From contig JAJRSW010000010.1 of assembly GCA_024278595.1 (NCBI GenBank), positions 1 through 47,274 of the forward strand: a stretch of DNA of 47,274 bases. The letters run 5' to 3'. The stretch comes from Fidelibacterota bacterium. Lineage in GTDB: Bacteria; Fidelibacterota; UBA8477; JABMPR01. Under the pieces are notes generated by a model that searched no databases, was not told the DNA's origin, and worked only from the letters and a program-made list of their open reading frames with translations. Both the position numbers and the translations under genes were made by a program. Below, piece after piece: positions 1 through 8,900 of this stretch (within the stretch, counting starts at the first letter, position 1; each line of letters opens with the position of its first letter).

Positions 1-891
1 AATCGATTAGTGAGCGTCTTTTTTGATCCGTATAGTGGCCTAATACGATTGGGTGTTTTTGACTTGCTAAGTGGCCGTATGTTATATGATGTTGATCACC
101 ATTTCGTCAGCGATAGAAAATCTGTAAAACTTAGCAAAAAGGATAATTCGATTATTGTTGGTGGCGTATTTATGACGGGGTTTAAACAGATGCTGGATCG
201 ATACGATGAAAACTCCAGAACACCATCAGAACAATCGATAGCTAGGTTCAAAGAATTTTTTACAACCAACCAGGCATATACTCTGGGCAAATACAATCAA
301 CACTTGGAGCTCATCGATTCGGCTGGTTTCGTTTCACACACAGGGGAAGCGCTGGAGGTTTATGGTCGCTTAAAGCAATTTCACGCAATGGACATTGATC
401 ATCAATCAAATATCTATAGTGTAAATCCCGAAAATGGTTTCGATGTTATAAAATATTCACCTGAATTTGAAGTGAAAAACAAGTTTAGGATTAAAAACAG
501 AAACTACAAACCATTACCCTCTGATCTGAAAAAGAACCGCTTGTATGAATACCAGAAGACGGCAGGATTATATTCTGTGGTTTATGCTCTTTTTGTGAGC
601 GAAAATCATATCATCACATCATTTTTTCAAAACGTCCCCGTTAGGGACAAACCTACTGCACCATATTACTATGATATTTATTCAACCGATGGTAAAATGC
701 AATATTCAGGAAATCTGCCATATCCAATTTATGGAAAAGATTTCAAGGACCAATTGTATCTTTACGTCAAAATTGAAAGTAGATCATTTTTCTCTGACGA
801 TGATTATTATCTGGTTCAAATTGATATTAGCGAGTTAAAACTAGGCATCGTAGATAAGGAGTTTGTGCATGCCAGGATTAACGGAAGCTAA
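1..891 (+). CDS. Beta-propeller-like protein, 5'-truncated by window edge
   Basis: The reading frame is open from base 1 (codons for N-R-L precede a GTG at 10), so the true start probably lies outside the window. About 296 residues are visible. There is no catalytic motif. The chain is rich in aromatic and Asp/Asn residues, with short strand-turn patterns such as FHAMDIDHQSNIYSVNP around residues 125-140, which resemble the blades of the 6-bladed beta-propeller proteins common in Bacteroidota. No membrane segment is visible in the part present. It ends 9 bases before the next gene, a MauE/DoxX-like membrane protein, so the two are probably co-transcribed. The region is clearly more A+T-rich than the rest of the window. 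Function unknown; the propeller assignment is a fold-level guess. Confidence 0.6.
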   Translation, partial: NRLVSVFFDPYSGLIRLGVFDLLSGRMLYDVDHHFVSDRKSVKLSKKDNSIIVGGVFMTGFKQMLDRYDENSRTPSEQSIARFKEFFTTNQAYTLGKYNQHLELIDSAGFVSHTGEALEVYGRLKQFHAMDIDHQSNIYSVNPENGFDVIKYSPEFEVKNKFRIKNRNYKPLPSDLKKNRLYEYQKTAGLYSVVYALFVSENHIITSFFQNVPVRDKPTAPYYYDIYSTDGKMQYSGNLPYPIYGKDFKDQLYLYVKIESRSFFSDDDYYLVQIDISELKLGIVDKEFVHARINGS

Positions 892-900
892 ACGATCGAT

Positions 901-1344
901 TTGAAAATGGGTGTAACTGTTGAACAGACCTTCAAAAAGATACTGTCCATCACTCGCTGGGGCGTATCGGGTGTTTTTTTCTTCTTGGCAATCACCAAAC
1001 TGATTTCCATGATAAGATTTGGGATAGAGCCTTATGAACAATTCGTGCTAATGACTGGCCTACCAGAACTATTGAAGTACTATGGCGCAATTGCATGTGC
1101 TGTTGAGTTTTATCTAGCCGTAGGCGTGTGGATTAAGGCGTGGATTTATCCTGCAGCCATTTCCGGAATCATATTGTCAATGGGCGGTGTGACCCTAAGT
1201 GTTTACTCTTTAATCCTGAAACAAACGATGGATTGTCACTGCGGACTTTTGGGGGACAATGAATATGTATTGCTGTTTCAAAAACTCGTATTAATAGTTT
1301 CCTTGATAGTTCTTGCTCAAAAAAAAGATCAGCTACAATATTAG
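901..1344 (+). CDS. MauE/DoxX-like integral membrane protein
   Basis: A 147-aa protein with about four hydrophobic segments (roughly residues 18-36, 53-72, 80-103, 122-140). A Cys pair sits in the loop before the last helix (MDCHCGLLG, about residues 110-118). This layout matches the MauE/DoxX-like family, whose members often carry loop cysteines and accompany thiol-redox or methylamine-utilisation functions. No mau genes are nearby, so a redox-partner role is inference only. The start may be TTG at 901 or ATG at 907; a GGAAG at 881-885 lies upstream of both. It follows the upstream propeller-like gene by 9-15 bases, suggesting an operon. About 180 bases without a gene follow, before the convergent M16 protease gene. 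Confidence 0.7.
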   Translation: MKMGVTVEQTFKKILSITRWGVSGVFFFLAITKLISMIRFGIEPYEQFVLMTGLPELLKYYGAIACAVEFYLAVGVWIKAWIYPAAISGIILSMGGVTLSVYSLILKQTMDCHCGLLGDNEYVLLFQKLVLIVSLIVLAQKKDQLQY

Positions 1345-1527
1345 TCTGGCGATTATTATGCAAAACAAGCAGCCATACGCACACCTATGCTAATGCTATT
1401 TAACGTTAAGCGGCGACTTGCTTAAATATGGTGGTTAGGGGAAAGCCCCTGCTTCCCGTCCACGCCGGCAAACGAAGAGACGGTTGTTCATACACAAAGC
1501 TAGGTAGTGCCGGATTGTCGTGTAGGC

Positions 1528-4497
1528 CTATTCAATTATAACAAGTTTCTCAAATAAATCGTTATTCTGTTTTAATTTATCCTCATTACCATAGACACAG
1601 ATCTTACTGTTATTTAAAATATCAGAAACCATTTTTTCATAGGATTTTACATCAGCCAGGGTTGTGCTTAAGACAGCATCCCGCTCAGCTTGAAGCAGCT
1701 CCTGATCGGTCTTGCTGAAATAGCGAGCCACGGCAACATTGCCTCTCTGTGAGGGCGTCAGAGGACGATCAATACCAGAAATGGTTCCAATAATGAACCG
1801 CGTCAGCTCGCTTTCATCCAACTCTAGAGTCTGCAGGAACCGGGGTGTGTTGGCATAGTTTTCCAGCGTCTCAGCTAAATTGGGGTCCCGATAAGACCCA
1901 AAATAGACCCTGCCAGATGGTGAGAAGCGCGCAAAACCTCCGTATGCTCCGCCGATCACACGCACTTGATTCTTGAGCCATTCCCGGGAAAGGATCTGGT
2001 TCAGAACCCGAATACTACCGCTCCATTCATAACCAAGATCGCTAAAATCACTGCCCTGCAAAACATACTGGACCTTCGATGCTGCCATCAAACCTTCGTT
2101 TTCTACTGCAGATTCAAGCTTCCAGGATAGATATTTCACTTTTTCACGAGGTAATTGTTTTGCAAACTGCTTAAGCTCTTTCTTGTACGGTTTAAAAGCT
2201 TCATCCGAGCAGGTTACAGAAGCGATCAGGTTGCCGCGGGTAAACAGCAGCTTGGCCACATTCTGCAGTTCAGATATCAATAGCTCCTGGTTCTTGTCGA
2301 AATTGTCAACCAGCTCAGAAATGAACCAGTAATACTCAAGACCCCCAGTCAGTTCATCAAATTGACCCGAACGGGTGAGGTAGGAAAACAATCGTGTTCG
2401 CGCATACCCCAAACCATCTCTTTTGACTGAAGCAGAAAGTTGTGAGTGATGTCGCGTGAGAACGTCTTTAAGGCGCTCTACATCACCAAGTAAAGAGTGC
2501 ATTAGAATGTCTGCGCTGAACTCAAAAGCCCGGGATTGTTTCTGTGAAAGCACCTTGGTGGAAACCACAAACTTGGGAACCAGCTGATCATCATCCCGGT
2601 TTTCCAGATAAGAGGTAAGATAGGTGTTAAACCCGCCCAGGTGGGTGTCCAGGGCATTGTCAAGTTCGCCGAATGTGTAAGATTCTGTCGCAATAGAGCC
2701 GAACAGGACGGCGAGCAGATTAGCGTAAGGCAACTGGTCCTCCCGCAAGACCCGCAAGTCAAAAAAGAAATTGAGGTAGCTGATATTATTCGTGAAGGCT
2801 GAATAGTGTAAATACGGAATTCGGGAAACCCTATGCGACTCAACCTCATACCAGTCGATCTTAGGCTCGATATCTTTAAGGCTAAGCAGAGGTATGGTCG
2901 CCAGGGCTTCCGGACTGTCTCCAGCTTTTTGATGTTCAATGAGCTGTTTGGTCTGGTCCACCAGTTGGCTGGTTTCAGCGGAAGTGAGGGCCGCCTTAAA
3001 AGTAGCCAGCTCTTCTGCAGCACGACGATCATTCTCAGCTTCCAAACCCGGTTTTGGATTTAGCGTAAATAGCAGGGCATGGGGGTTGTCCAAGAGATAC
3101 TTTGAAACCAGGTTTTCCAGGTAACCGGTTGTACGTTCAGCCTTTATGGCGGCCAGTGGTTTTTCATATTCAAGACCACTGAAGGGCTCGTCTCCCCAGA
3201 ACCAACTACTCAGAGCCTGGCCATTATAGGAGAGTCCCTTTTGCGGAGTATTGCCCTCGCGAAGCCGAAATTCCATCCGGTTTATAATTCCAACCAGAGC
3301 GGCTTGATCTAGTCCCTCTTCTACAACCCGATCAAGGGTTTCAAAAACGATACGCTTGAAGGCTTCAGCATCATCCGGGTCAGCATTTTGAATTCGGATG
3401 TGAAAGACATTTTGTTGACGATCATCGATCCAGGCATTGATATCCTTTCCGATCCCAGCCTCTTGTAGCGCTAGGCGTACAGGTGCTGATTCGTTGTTAA
3501 AAAGCACTTGCGTAAGAACCTGCAACCCCATTCCCAACTGTTGGTCGATACTGAGACCACTGACGAATGACAGGGAGAGATAGCTTTGTCCCTCAAGCTC
3601 TGAGCCCTCCGTAGCAGCATAGAAACCAGAAGCCTGCTTGAGGGTATCAAAGGGTGCCTGGAGCGGCATGGAAACCTGCTCAGCGGATCGTGAGTAGCTT
3701 GACAGGTAGTTTTCGTCGATAAAGGCTAATTCTGATTCGAGATCTCCATCTCCGTAAAGAAAGATATAGGAGTTGGACGGGTGGTAATATTTACGGTGGA
3801 AATCTAGAAAGGTAGCATGACTTAAGCTTGGAATAGCCGCTGGATAGCCACCAGACGAGAAACGATAGGGTGTATCTGGAAATAGATTTTTGTTCACCAG
3901 ATAGCCCCATTCTCGAGTAGGACTTGAGAAGGCGCCCTTCATTTCATTATACACGACCCCTTTGTAGGTAAGGGCAGAATCAATATCCTCCAGCTCGCGG
4001 TGCCAGCCCTCCTGATCCAGAATTCGGGGGTCATCATATATAAGGGGGTTAAAAACGGCATCTAAATAGATGTGCATGAGTGACCGGAAGTCCTTGTTGT
4101 TCATACTGGAAACCGGATAGAGGGTAATATCACTACCGGTCATGGCATTAAGGAAGGTGTTGAGAGATCCTTTTGATAAAATATCAAAAGGGCTTTTTAC
4201 CGGAAAATTCTTTGAGCCGTTAAGGACGGAGTGTTCCAAAATATGCGGAGTTCCGGCATCGGTTTCGGTGATGGTTTTAAATGAAATACAAAAAGTTTTG
4301 TTGGGATCCTCATTCGCTATTTTCAGCAGCCGTGCGCCTGAAAGCTTGTGGGAAAACAGGTAGCACTCAGCATCAACCTCTTTAATAAAACGCTTTTCAA
4401 TCAATTCAAAACCATGCATATTACCCTCTGTCTTTATGTCTGCCATCAGCGAGGTACTAAACAACAACATGCTTAGCATAATTAACACTTTACGCAT
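1528..4497 (-). CDS. PreP-like M16C zinc metalloprotease, exported
   Basis: A 989-aa protein of the pitrilysin (M16) superfamily, close in length and layout to presequence protease/falcilysin (M16C), which degrades short unstructured peptides inside a closed two-half chamber. The inverted zinc motif HXXEH is at residues 85-89 (HILEH), and the downstream YNEMKG segment supplies the likely third ligand. Residues 1-19 (MRKVLIMLSMLLFSTSLMA) form a signal peptide, so it acts in the envelope rather than the cytoplasm. I chose the ATG at 4497 because GAGG lies about 8 bases upstream; a TTG at 4521 would add eight residues in front of the signal peptide. It is the last gene of the long minus-strand run. 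No close operon partner is visible: 359 bases separate it from the HD-GYP gene. Confidence 0.9.
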   Translation of the reverse strand: MRKVLIMLSMLLFSTSLMADIKTEGNMHGFELIEKRFIKEVDAECYLFSHKLSGARLLKIANEDPNKTFCISFKTITETDAGTPHILEHSVLNGSKNFPVKSPFDILSKGSLNTFLNAMTGSDITLYPVSSMNNKDFRSLMHIYLDAVFNPLIYDDPRILDQEGWHRELEDIDSALTYKGVVYNEMKGAFSSPTREWGYLVNKNLFPDTPYRFSSGGYPAAIPSLSHATFLDFHRKYYHPSNSYIFLYGDGDLESELAFIDENYLSSYSRSAEQVSMPLQAPFDTLKQASGFYAATEGSELEGQSYLSLSFVSGLSIDQQLGMGLQVLTQVLFNNESAPVRLALQEAGIGKDINAWIDDRQQNVFHIRIQNADPDDAEAFKRIVFETLDRVVEEGLDQAALVGIINRMEFRLREGNTPQKGLSYNGQALSSWFWGDEPFSGLEYEKPLAAIKAERTTGYLENLVSKYLLDNPHALLFTLNPKPGLEAENDRRAAEELATFKAALTSAETSQLVDQTKQLIEHQKAGDSPEALATIPLLSLKDIEPKIDWYEVESHRVSRIPYLHYSAFTNNISYLNFFFDLRVLREDQLPYANLLAVLFGSIATESYTFGELDNALDTHLGGFNTYLTSYLENRDDDQLVPKFVVSTKVLSQKQSRAFEFSADILMHSLLGDVERLKDVLTRHHSQLSASVKRDGLGYARTRLFSYLTRSGQFDELTGGLEYYWFISELVDNFDKNQELLISELQNVAKLLFTRGNLIASVTCSDEAFKPYKKELKQFAKQLPREKVKYLSWKLESAVENEGLMAASKVQYVLQGSDFSDLGYEWSGSIRVLNQILSREWLKNQVRVIGGAYGGFARFSPSGRVYFGSYRDPNLAETLENYANTPRFLQTLELDESELTRFIIGTISGIDRPLTPSQRGNVAVARYFSKTDQELLQAERDAVLSTTLADVKSYEKMVSDILNNSKICVYGNEDKLKQNNDLFEKLVIIE

Positions 4498-4733
4498 CTT
4501 TAGATCCTCAGTTTTATACAACTAAAACCAATTGAGCTTCAAATTTGCTCATAAGGTCATAACAAATTTTCATTTAAACTTTACGCCCCGCAAAAAGTAG
4601 CTGAGAAATTATGAAATGCACGCTAAATCCATTAATTACAACCAGATATATCAAACACACCTAAATCTATAAATATCAATACTCTGCGAGAGGGGCTTTT
4701 TGCAAGAGCGCCAAACATCAAATGAGAAACATG

Positions 4734-4790
4734 CTTCGACCAGGCTCAAGGATCACCCTTCGATGAACTCAGGGACCGCCCTTCGAATTA
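4734..4790. repeat. Degenerate TTCGA/CTCAG-type intergenic element
   Basis: The 359-base gap 4498-4856 has no gene. Within it are three imperfect iterations starting CTTCGA (4734, 4759, 4781), two continuing into GGCTCAAGGATC and GAACTCAGGGACC. Short elements of this TTCGAC...GCTCAG...GGACC form are, from general experience, common between genes in environmental FCB genomes. Related fragments occur here at about 29119, 45189 and 46159. The rest of the gap is A+T-rich and probably contains the promoter of the M16 gene, but no box is clear. Confidence 0.5.
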
Positions 4791-4856
4791 CAGTTAAATG
4801 GATAAAGATAAAGCAGGTAGCTGCAGATTTGATGTTTAATTGGTATAAAACGTGTA

Positions 4857-5867
4857 TCAGCCCTTAAACAGCTGCACAAATTCGGCAAATATTTCAGCAT
4901 TAAAGTGTGATCCCATTTCATACTTCATGATTACCAGCGAGTCATAAAGCGACAGGGATGGTTTGTAGGATCGTCTGGAAGTTAACGCGTCAAAGACATC
5001 AGCAATAGCGCAAATACGACCATAAACATGTATCTTGTCACCCTGCAAACCCTGTGGATACCCAGTGCCGTCATCTCGCTCATGGTGCTGCATGATAATT
5101 ATTTTACACTCAGGACTTAATTGATCGGTGTCAGAAAGTATCTGGTAGCCGTTTAAGGGATGCTCTCGCATTAACTTTAACTCTTGATCATCCAGCTTGC
5201 CGGCTTTATTGATTACAGAATCAGGTATATTTACTTTACCAAGATCATGGAGAAAAAAAGCAGCTCCCAACTCCTGGATATCATGCGGGCTTGATCCCCC
5301 ATAGAGGGCTTTTGTAAGCAGGACCGACATGATACCTACGTTTACTGAATGGGTAAATGTATAGTGATCATGAGAAGTGATCCTTAATAGTTGTGAGGCA
5401 GTCTCATCATCCGCCAGGATCAAGTCAACCATCTCTGAGACACCCTGTTTGAATTGTTCGATATTTTCAGCAGAAGGAGCTTTTAACACCTTGTCCATGA
5501 CATGCAGGGAGACCTCGTAAAGATAGCTGGCCTTCCGCTTTGGTGTCACCTTTGAGTCGTGAATGAAATCGCTATAATTAACCGGCATTAATGGCGGACC
5601 TGAGATTTTAGGGGGCGCCTCAACCACTGAGACTTTTTTTATGTAATTGGGTTTTTTCCTGATCTCAGGACGAATCAGGCTTTTGACCGGATCCACGATC
5701 ACATCAGAGATACCACTGCGGATGATTCTGGTGATCTGGGATTGATCTTTTATTAAAAATTTACTCCGGACAAACGAATGGTTGGTCCAGTTGCCAGGCA
5801 GTTGAACGAACATGCCAACCTTAAGATCTGCTACTTTGGTTTTTATTGGGCGATCGATCGGTCTCAT
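4857..5867 (-). CDS. HD-GYP domain c-di-GMP phosphodiesterase with DUF3391-like N-terminus
   Basis: A 336-aa cytoplasmic protein. Residues about 8-70 (VADLKVGMFVQLPGNW and following) resemble DUF3391, the N-terminal module found on many HD-GYP proteins. The HD-GYP domain covers about 165-336 and is intact: HDLGK at 207-211, the following HP at 236-237, HHERDDGTGYP at 270-280 (a GTGYP version of the signature), and ADVFDALTSRRSYK at about 289-302. The family hydrolyses cyclic di-GMP to pGpG or GMP with a di- or tri-iron centre. It has no receiver or sensor domain, so its input is not visible. It starts 124 bases downstream of the giant surface-protein gene on the same strand, which suggests, without proving, a link between c-di-GMP turnover and that protein. 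Confidence 0.93.
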   Translation of the reverse strand: MRPIDRPIKTKVADLKVGMFVQLPGNWTNHSFVRSKFLIKDQSQITRIIRSGISDVIVDPVKSLIRPEIRKKPNYIKKVSVVEAPPKISGPPLMPVNYSDFIHDSKVTPKRKASYLYEVSLHVMDKVLKAPSAENIEQFKQGVSEMVDLILADDETASQLLRITSHDHYTFTHSVNVGIMSVLLTKALYGGSSPHDIQELGAAFFLHDLGKVNIPDSVINKAGKLDDQELKLMREHPLNGYQILSDTDQLSPECKIIIMQHHERDDGTGYPQGLQGDKIHVYGRICAIADVFDALTSRRSYKPSLSLYDSLVIMKYEMGSHFNAEIFAEFVQLFKG

Positions 5868-5991
5868 GCCTGAATTTTAAAGCAGTTTACGGTCTTGAGC
5901 AAATAGTATATCAAGCAGATGAATATAAAGTACCAAAAGTCGGGTTTCACCGAGGCTTTATTAGGGAAATTACTATATGAGGCACAGAAGA

Positions 5992-8900
5992 CTAGTCAAC
6001 GACGACCTTAAAGGTAACAGTTCCATTTCCTCCAGCCGCTAGCGAGAGCGTTCGGGTAAACCTGACATGGGTCACCGGAGCCAGTTGAGAGACGTCATAA
6101 TTGCTTCCATTATCATGACTGAATTCAATGACCATATTGGATCCCGCAGCACTATTACTCAAATAAACGGTTTCAACGGGGATGTCTTCTATAATAATGA
6201 CACTGGTGGCCAGCCCTGCACCCACATTGGAGTAAACTACAGTATAGGTGAGTGTATCACCAGGGGCAGCTACGCTGAGATCGACCGTTTCAGCCAGGGA
6301 TAATTCTGGTAATGGCATAGGTAATCCGAACCCGGAGATGGCAAAGGTGTAGGGGTTCTCATTATCATCATCCGAGGCAATGCTAACGGTTGCAGAACGC
6401 TCGCCTTCTGCAGACGGCGAAAAAGCAATTCTAAATTCGGAGGAACCGCCCCCAGCCAAGATAATGGCTGATGGGCTTTGTATAATACTGAAGTCAGCGG
6501 CATGACTACCGGAAAGGGTAACATATGGAGCCGAGCCAAGGAGGTTAAGAGCAGCACTCCCCGCGTTATTAATTGTGAAACCCACCGAAAAGGCTGAGTC
6601 AACAATAGTGCTGTCAAACCGAGTGCTGTCAGATACACCGGGGGTGATATCACCATTTACGATGGAGAGACTATTTCCCACAAGATCAATCTCACTACTG
6701 GCGATACCCGTACCCTGGATACTGAAGGTGAAGGGGTTTTCATCACCATCATCGCTGGCGATGCTGATGGTGGCGGTTCTTAAGCCAACCGAGGTTGGAT
6801 CAAAGGTTACATCAAAACTTACTGTTCCACCATTTGCTGCCACGGAGGAACTGACAGGCTGAGTGTTTACCAGAAAATCACCAGCATGGGTGCCACTCAA
6901 AGCGACCATCGGACCTCCGGTCAATGAAAGCGTTCCGCTACCGGAGTTAAGGATGGTAAAGGTATGGATGCTTATCCCGGTCAAAATATCCAGGCTGCTG
7001 AAATCGGTGGAGTCGGAGGCGATGGGAGAACTGTCACCAGTGGCGATAAATTCACCATTACCCTGAACGTCTATCTCAGGTGTTGCCGAACCAATTCCCT
7101 GAATTGTAAAGTTATATGGATTTTCATCAAGGTCATTATTTGCCAGAGAGATGGTGGCCGTTCGTATTCCTTCGGCCGTGGGGTCAAAAGTGACTGTGAA
7201 AGTGGACGTGTTGTTTGAAGCGATCGGGGAAATGGGCGCTGCTGTAATTGTGAAGTCACTGGCATGATCACCGGTGATCACAACGTGGGGAGCGGGGGCG
7301 GTCAGAATCAGGTTTGCATTACCAGTATTCAAAATGGTAAATATCTGAGCCTGGCTCCCGGTGGAAATATCTTCGGTTCCGAAGTCAGTATGATCTGAAG
7401 CAGTAGCCGTGGTATCCCCATCAGAGATGACGGTCCCATTCCCGGAGACCTGGATTTCTGATGCCAAGCCATAGCCCCAGACAGAAAAATTGAAGGGGTT
7501 TTCGTTTGCATCCGTGTTGGCAATACTGACAGTGGCGGTCCTTAAGCCTTCCGCAGTCGGAATAAAACGAATGTCAAAACTGGTGCTGTCATTTGAGGCA
7601 ACTGTTGCTGAGGGTTGAACTTTGACATAAAATTCTGCTGCATGGGTTCCAGAGATGGAAACCCGGGGTGTTCCGTTTAGCGTGAGGGTGGCCCCATTAC
7701 CGTTAAAAATCTTGAAAGTATGGATCACCGAATCGACCTGAGCATCAACGGAGCCAAAATCAGTATGGTCCGTTGTCGATGGCGAGGTGTCACCATCAGT
7801 AATGTTCACATTGTTTCCTTTAAGGCTGATCTCCGGTTCAGACTGCTGATAAACACCGGCATCAATAGTGGCATTAAATACATTTGAACTAACGGGAACT
7901 GCACCTGATTGACCAGTAGTGGTATTGATATCACTATCAACCGTGTCATCACCTCCAGCATTCTGTGGCGAGAAAACATAACCTGCAGGCAGGCCGGTAA
8001 AGTATAAACGGTAAGTTTGAGCGCTGAGACCGGTGAAAGAATAATAACCAGAGGCATCAGTTGTGGTTGTAGCCACACTAGCACCCCCGTCGATCTTGAT
8101 CTCCACATCAATCCCGGGAACCCCAGCTTCCCCAGCATCCTGGGTACCATCTGCATTCACATCTAGCCAGACATAATCTCCTACACCTGTAGCCTTGAAG
8201 CCGGCATCCCAGGTATTATCTGTGGCGCCAATACCAAGGAAAAAGGTGGTGGTCTTCCCACTATTGTTTGGGTCGGCATCACTGTCTAGGGCATTATCAC
8301 CTCCCTGATCTAAAGGAGAAAGTGTAAAGCCAGTCGGTGGATTAGAGAATATGAGGTAATAATTTGCAGAGGCCAAGCTCTCGAAAATATAGGATCCATC
8401 AGCTCCACTAATAACAGAACTGATCAGGTTATCTCCAGAATCATACAGGGACACGGTGATACCAGCCAGACCATTTTCAGTGGCATCTTGAATTCCATCA
8501 CCATCGTTATCCAGCCAAACCAGATTGCCGATAACACCTATTTCCGGACTGGTACCATTACCAAGAATGTCAAAAAGGTAGGGTGACTCATCGGGATCAT
8601 TGTTCGAAATGGAAATAGTTGCTTTTCGAGACCCGACAGCTGAAGGATTAAATTCAACCACAAATGGTGTGCTGCTGCCAGTATTCACTGTAGCTGCCGG
8701 AGCGGATGATATTGAAAAGTCAGCTGCATTCGTACCCAGAAACGAGATCGTCCCAATTGTCAAACTGGTATTTCCACTATTGTAAATGGTATAGGTAACT
8801 GACCGGGTTCCTGAAGTGATGTCAACATCACCATAACTTGTACTGTCAGTCAGGCTTGGTGAAGTATCACCATTACTAATCGTTAGACTGTTGCCAGAGA

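Noticed and set aside
1397-1450. Integron attC-like site (ATTTAAC followed by GTTAAGC, with nearby inverted repeats TATTTAA/TTAAATA and AGGGG/CCCCT).
   Set aside because: The two core-like 7-mers touch each other instead of flanking a long imperfect palindrome, and there is no integrase or cassette array in view.
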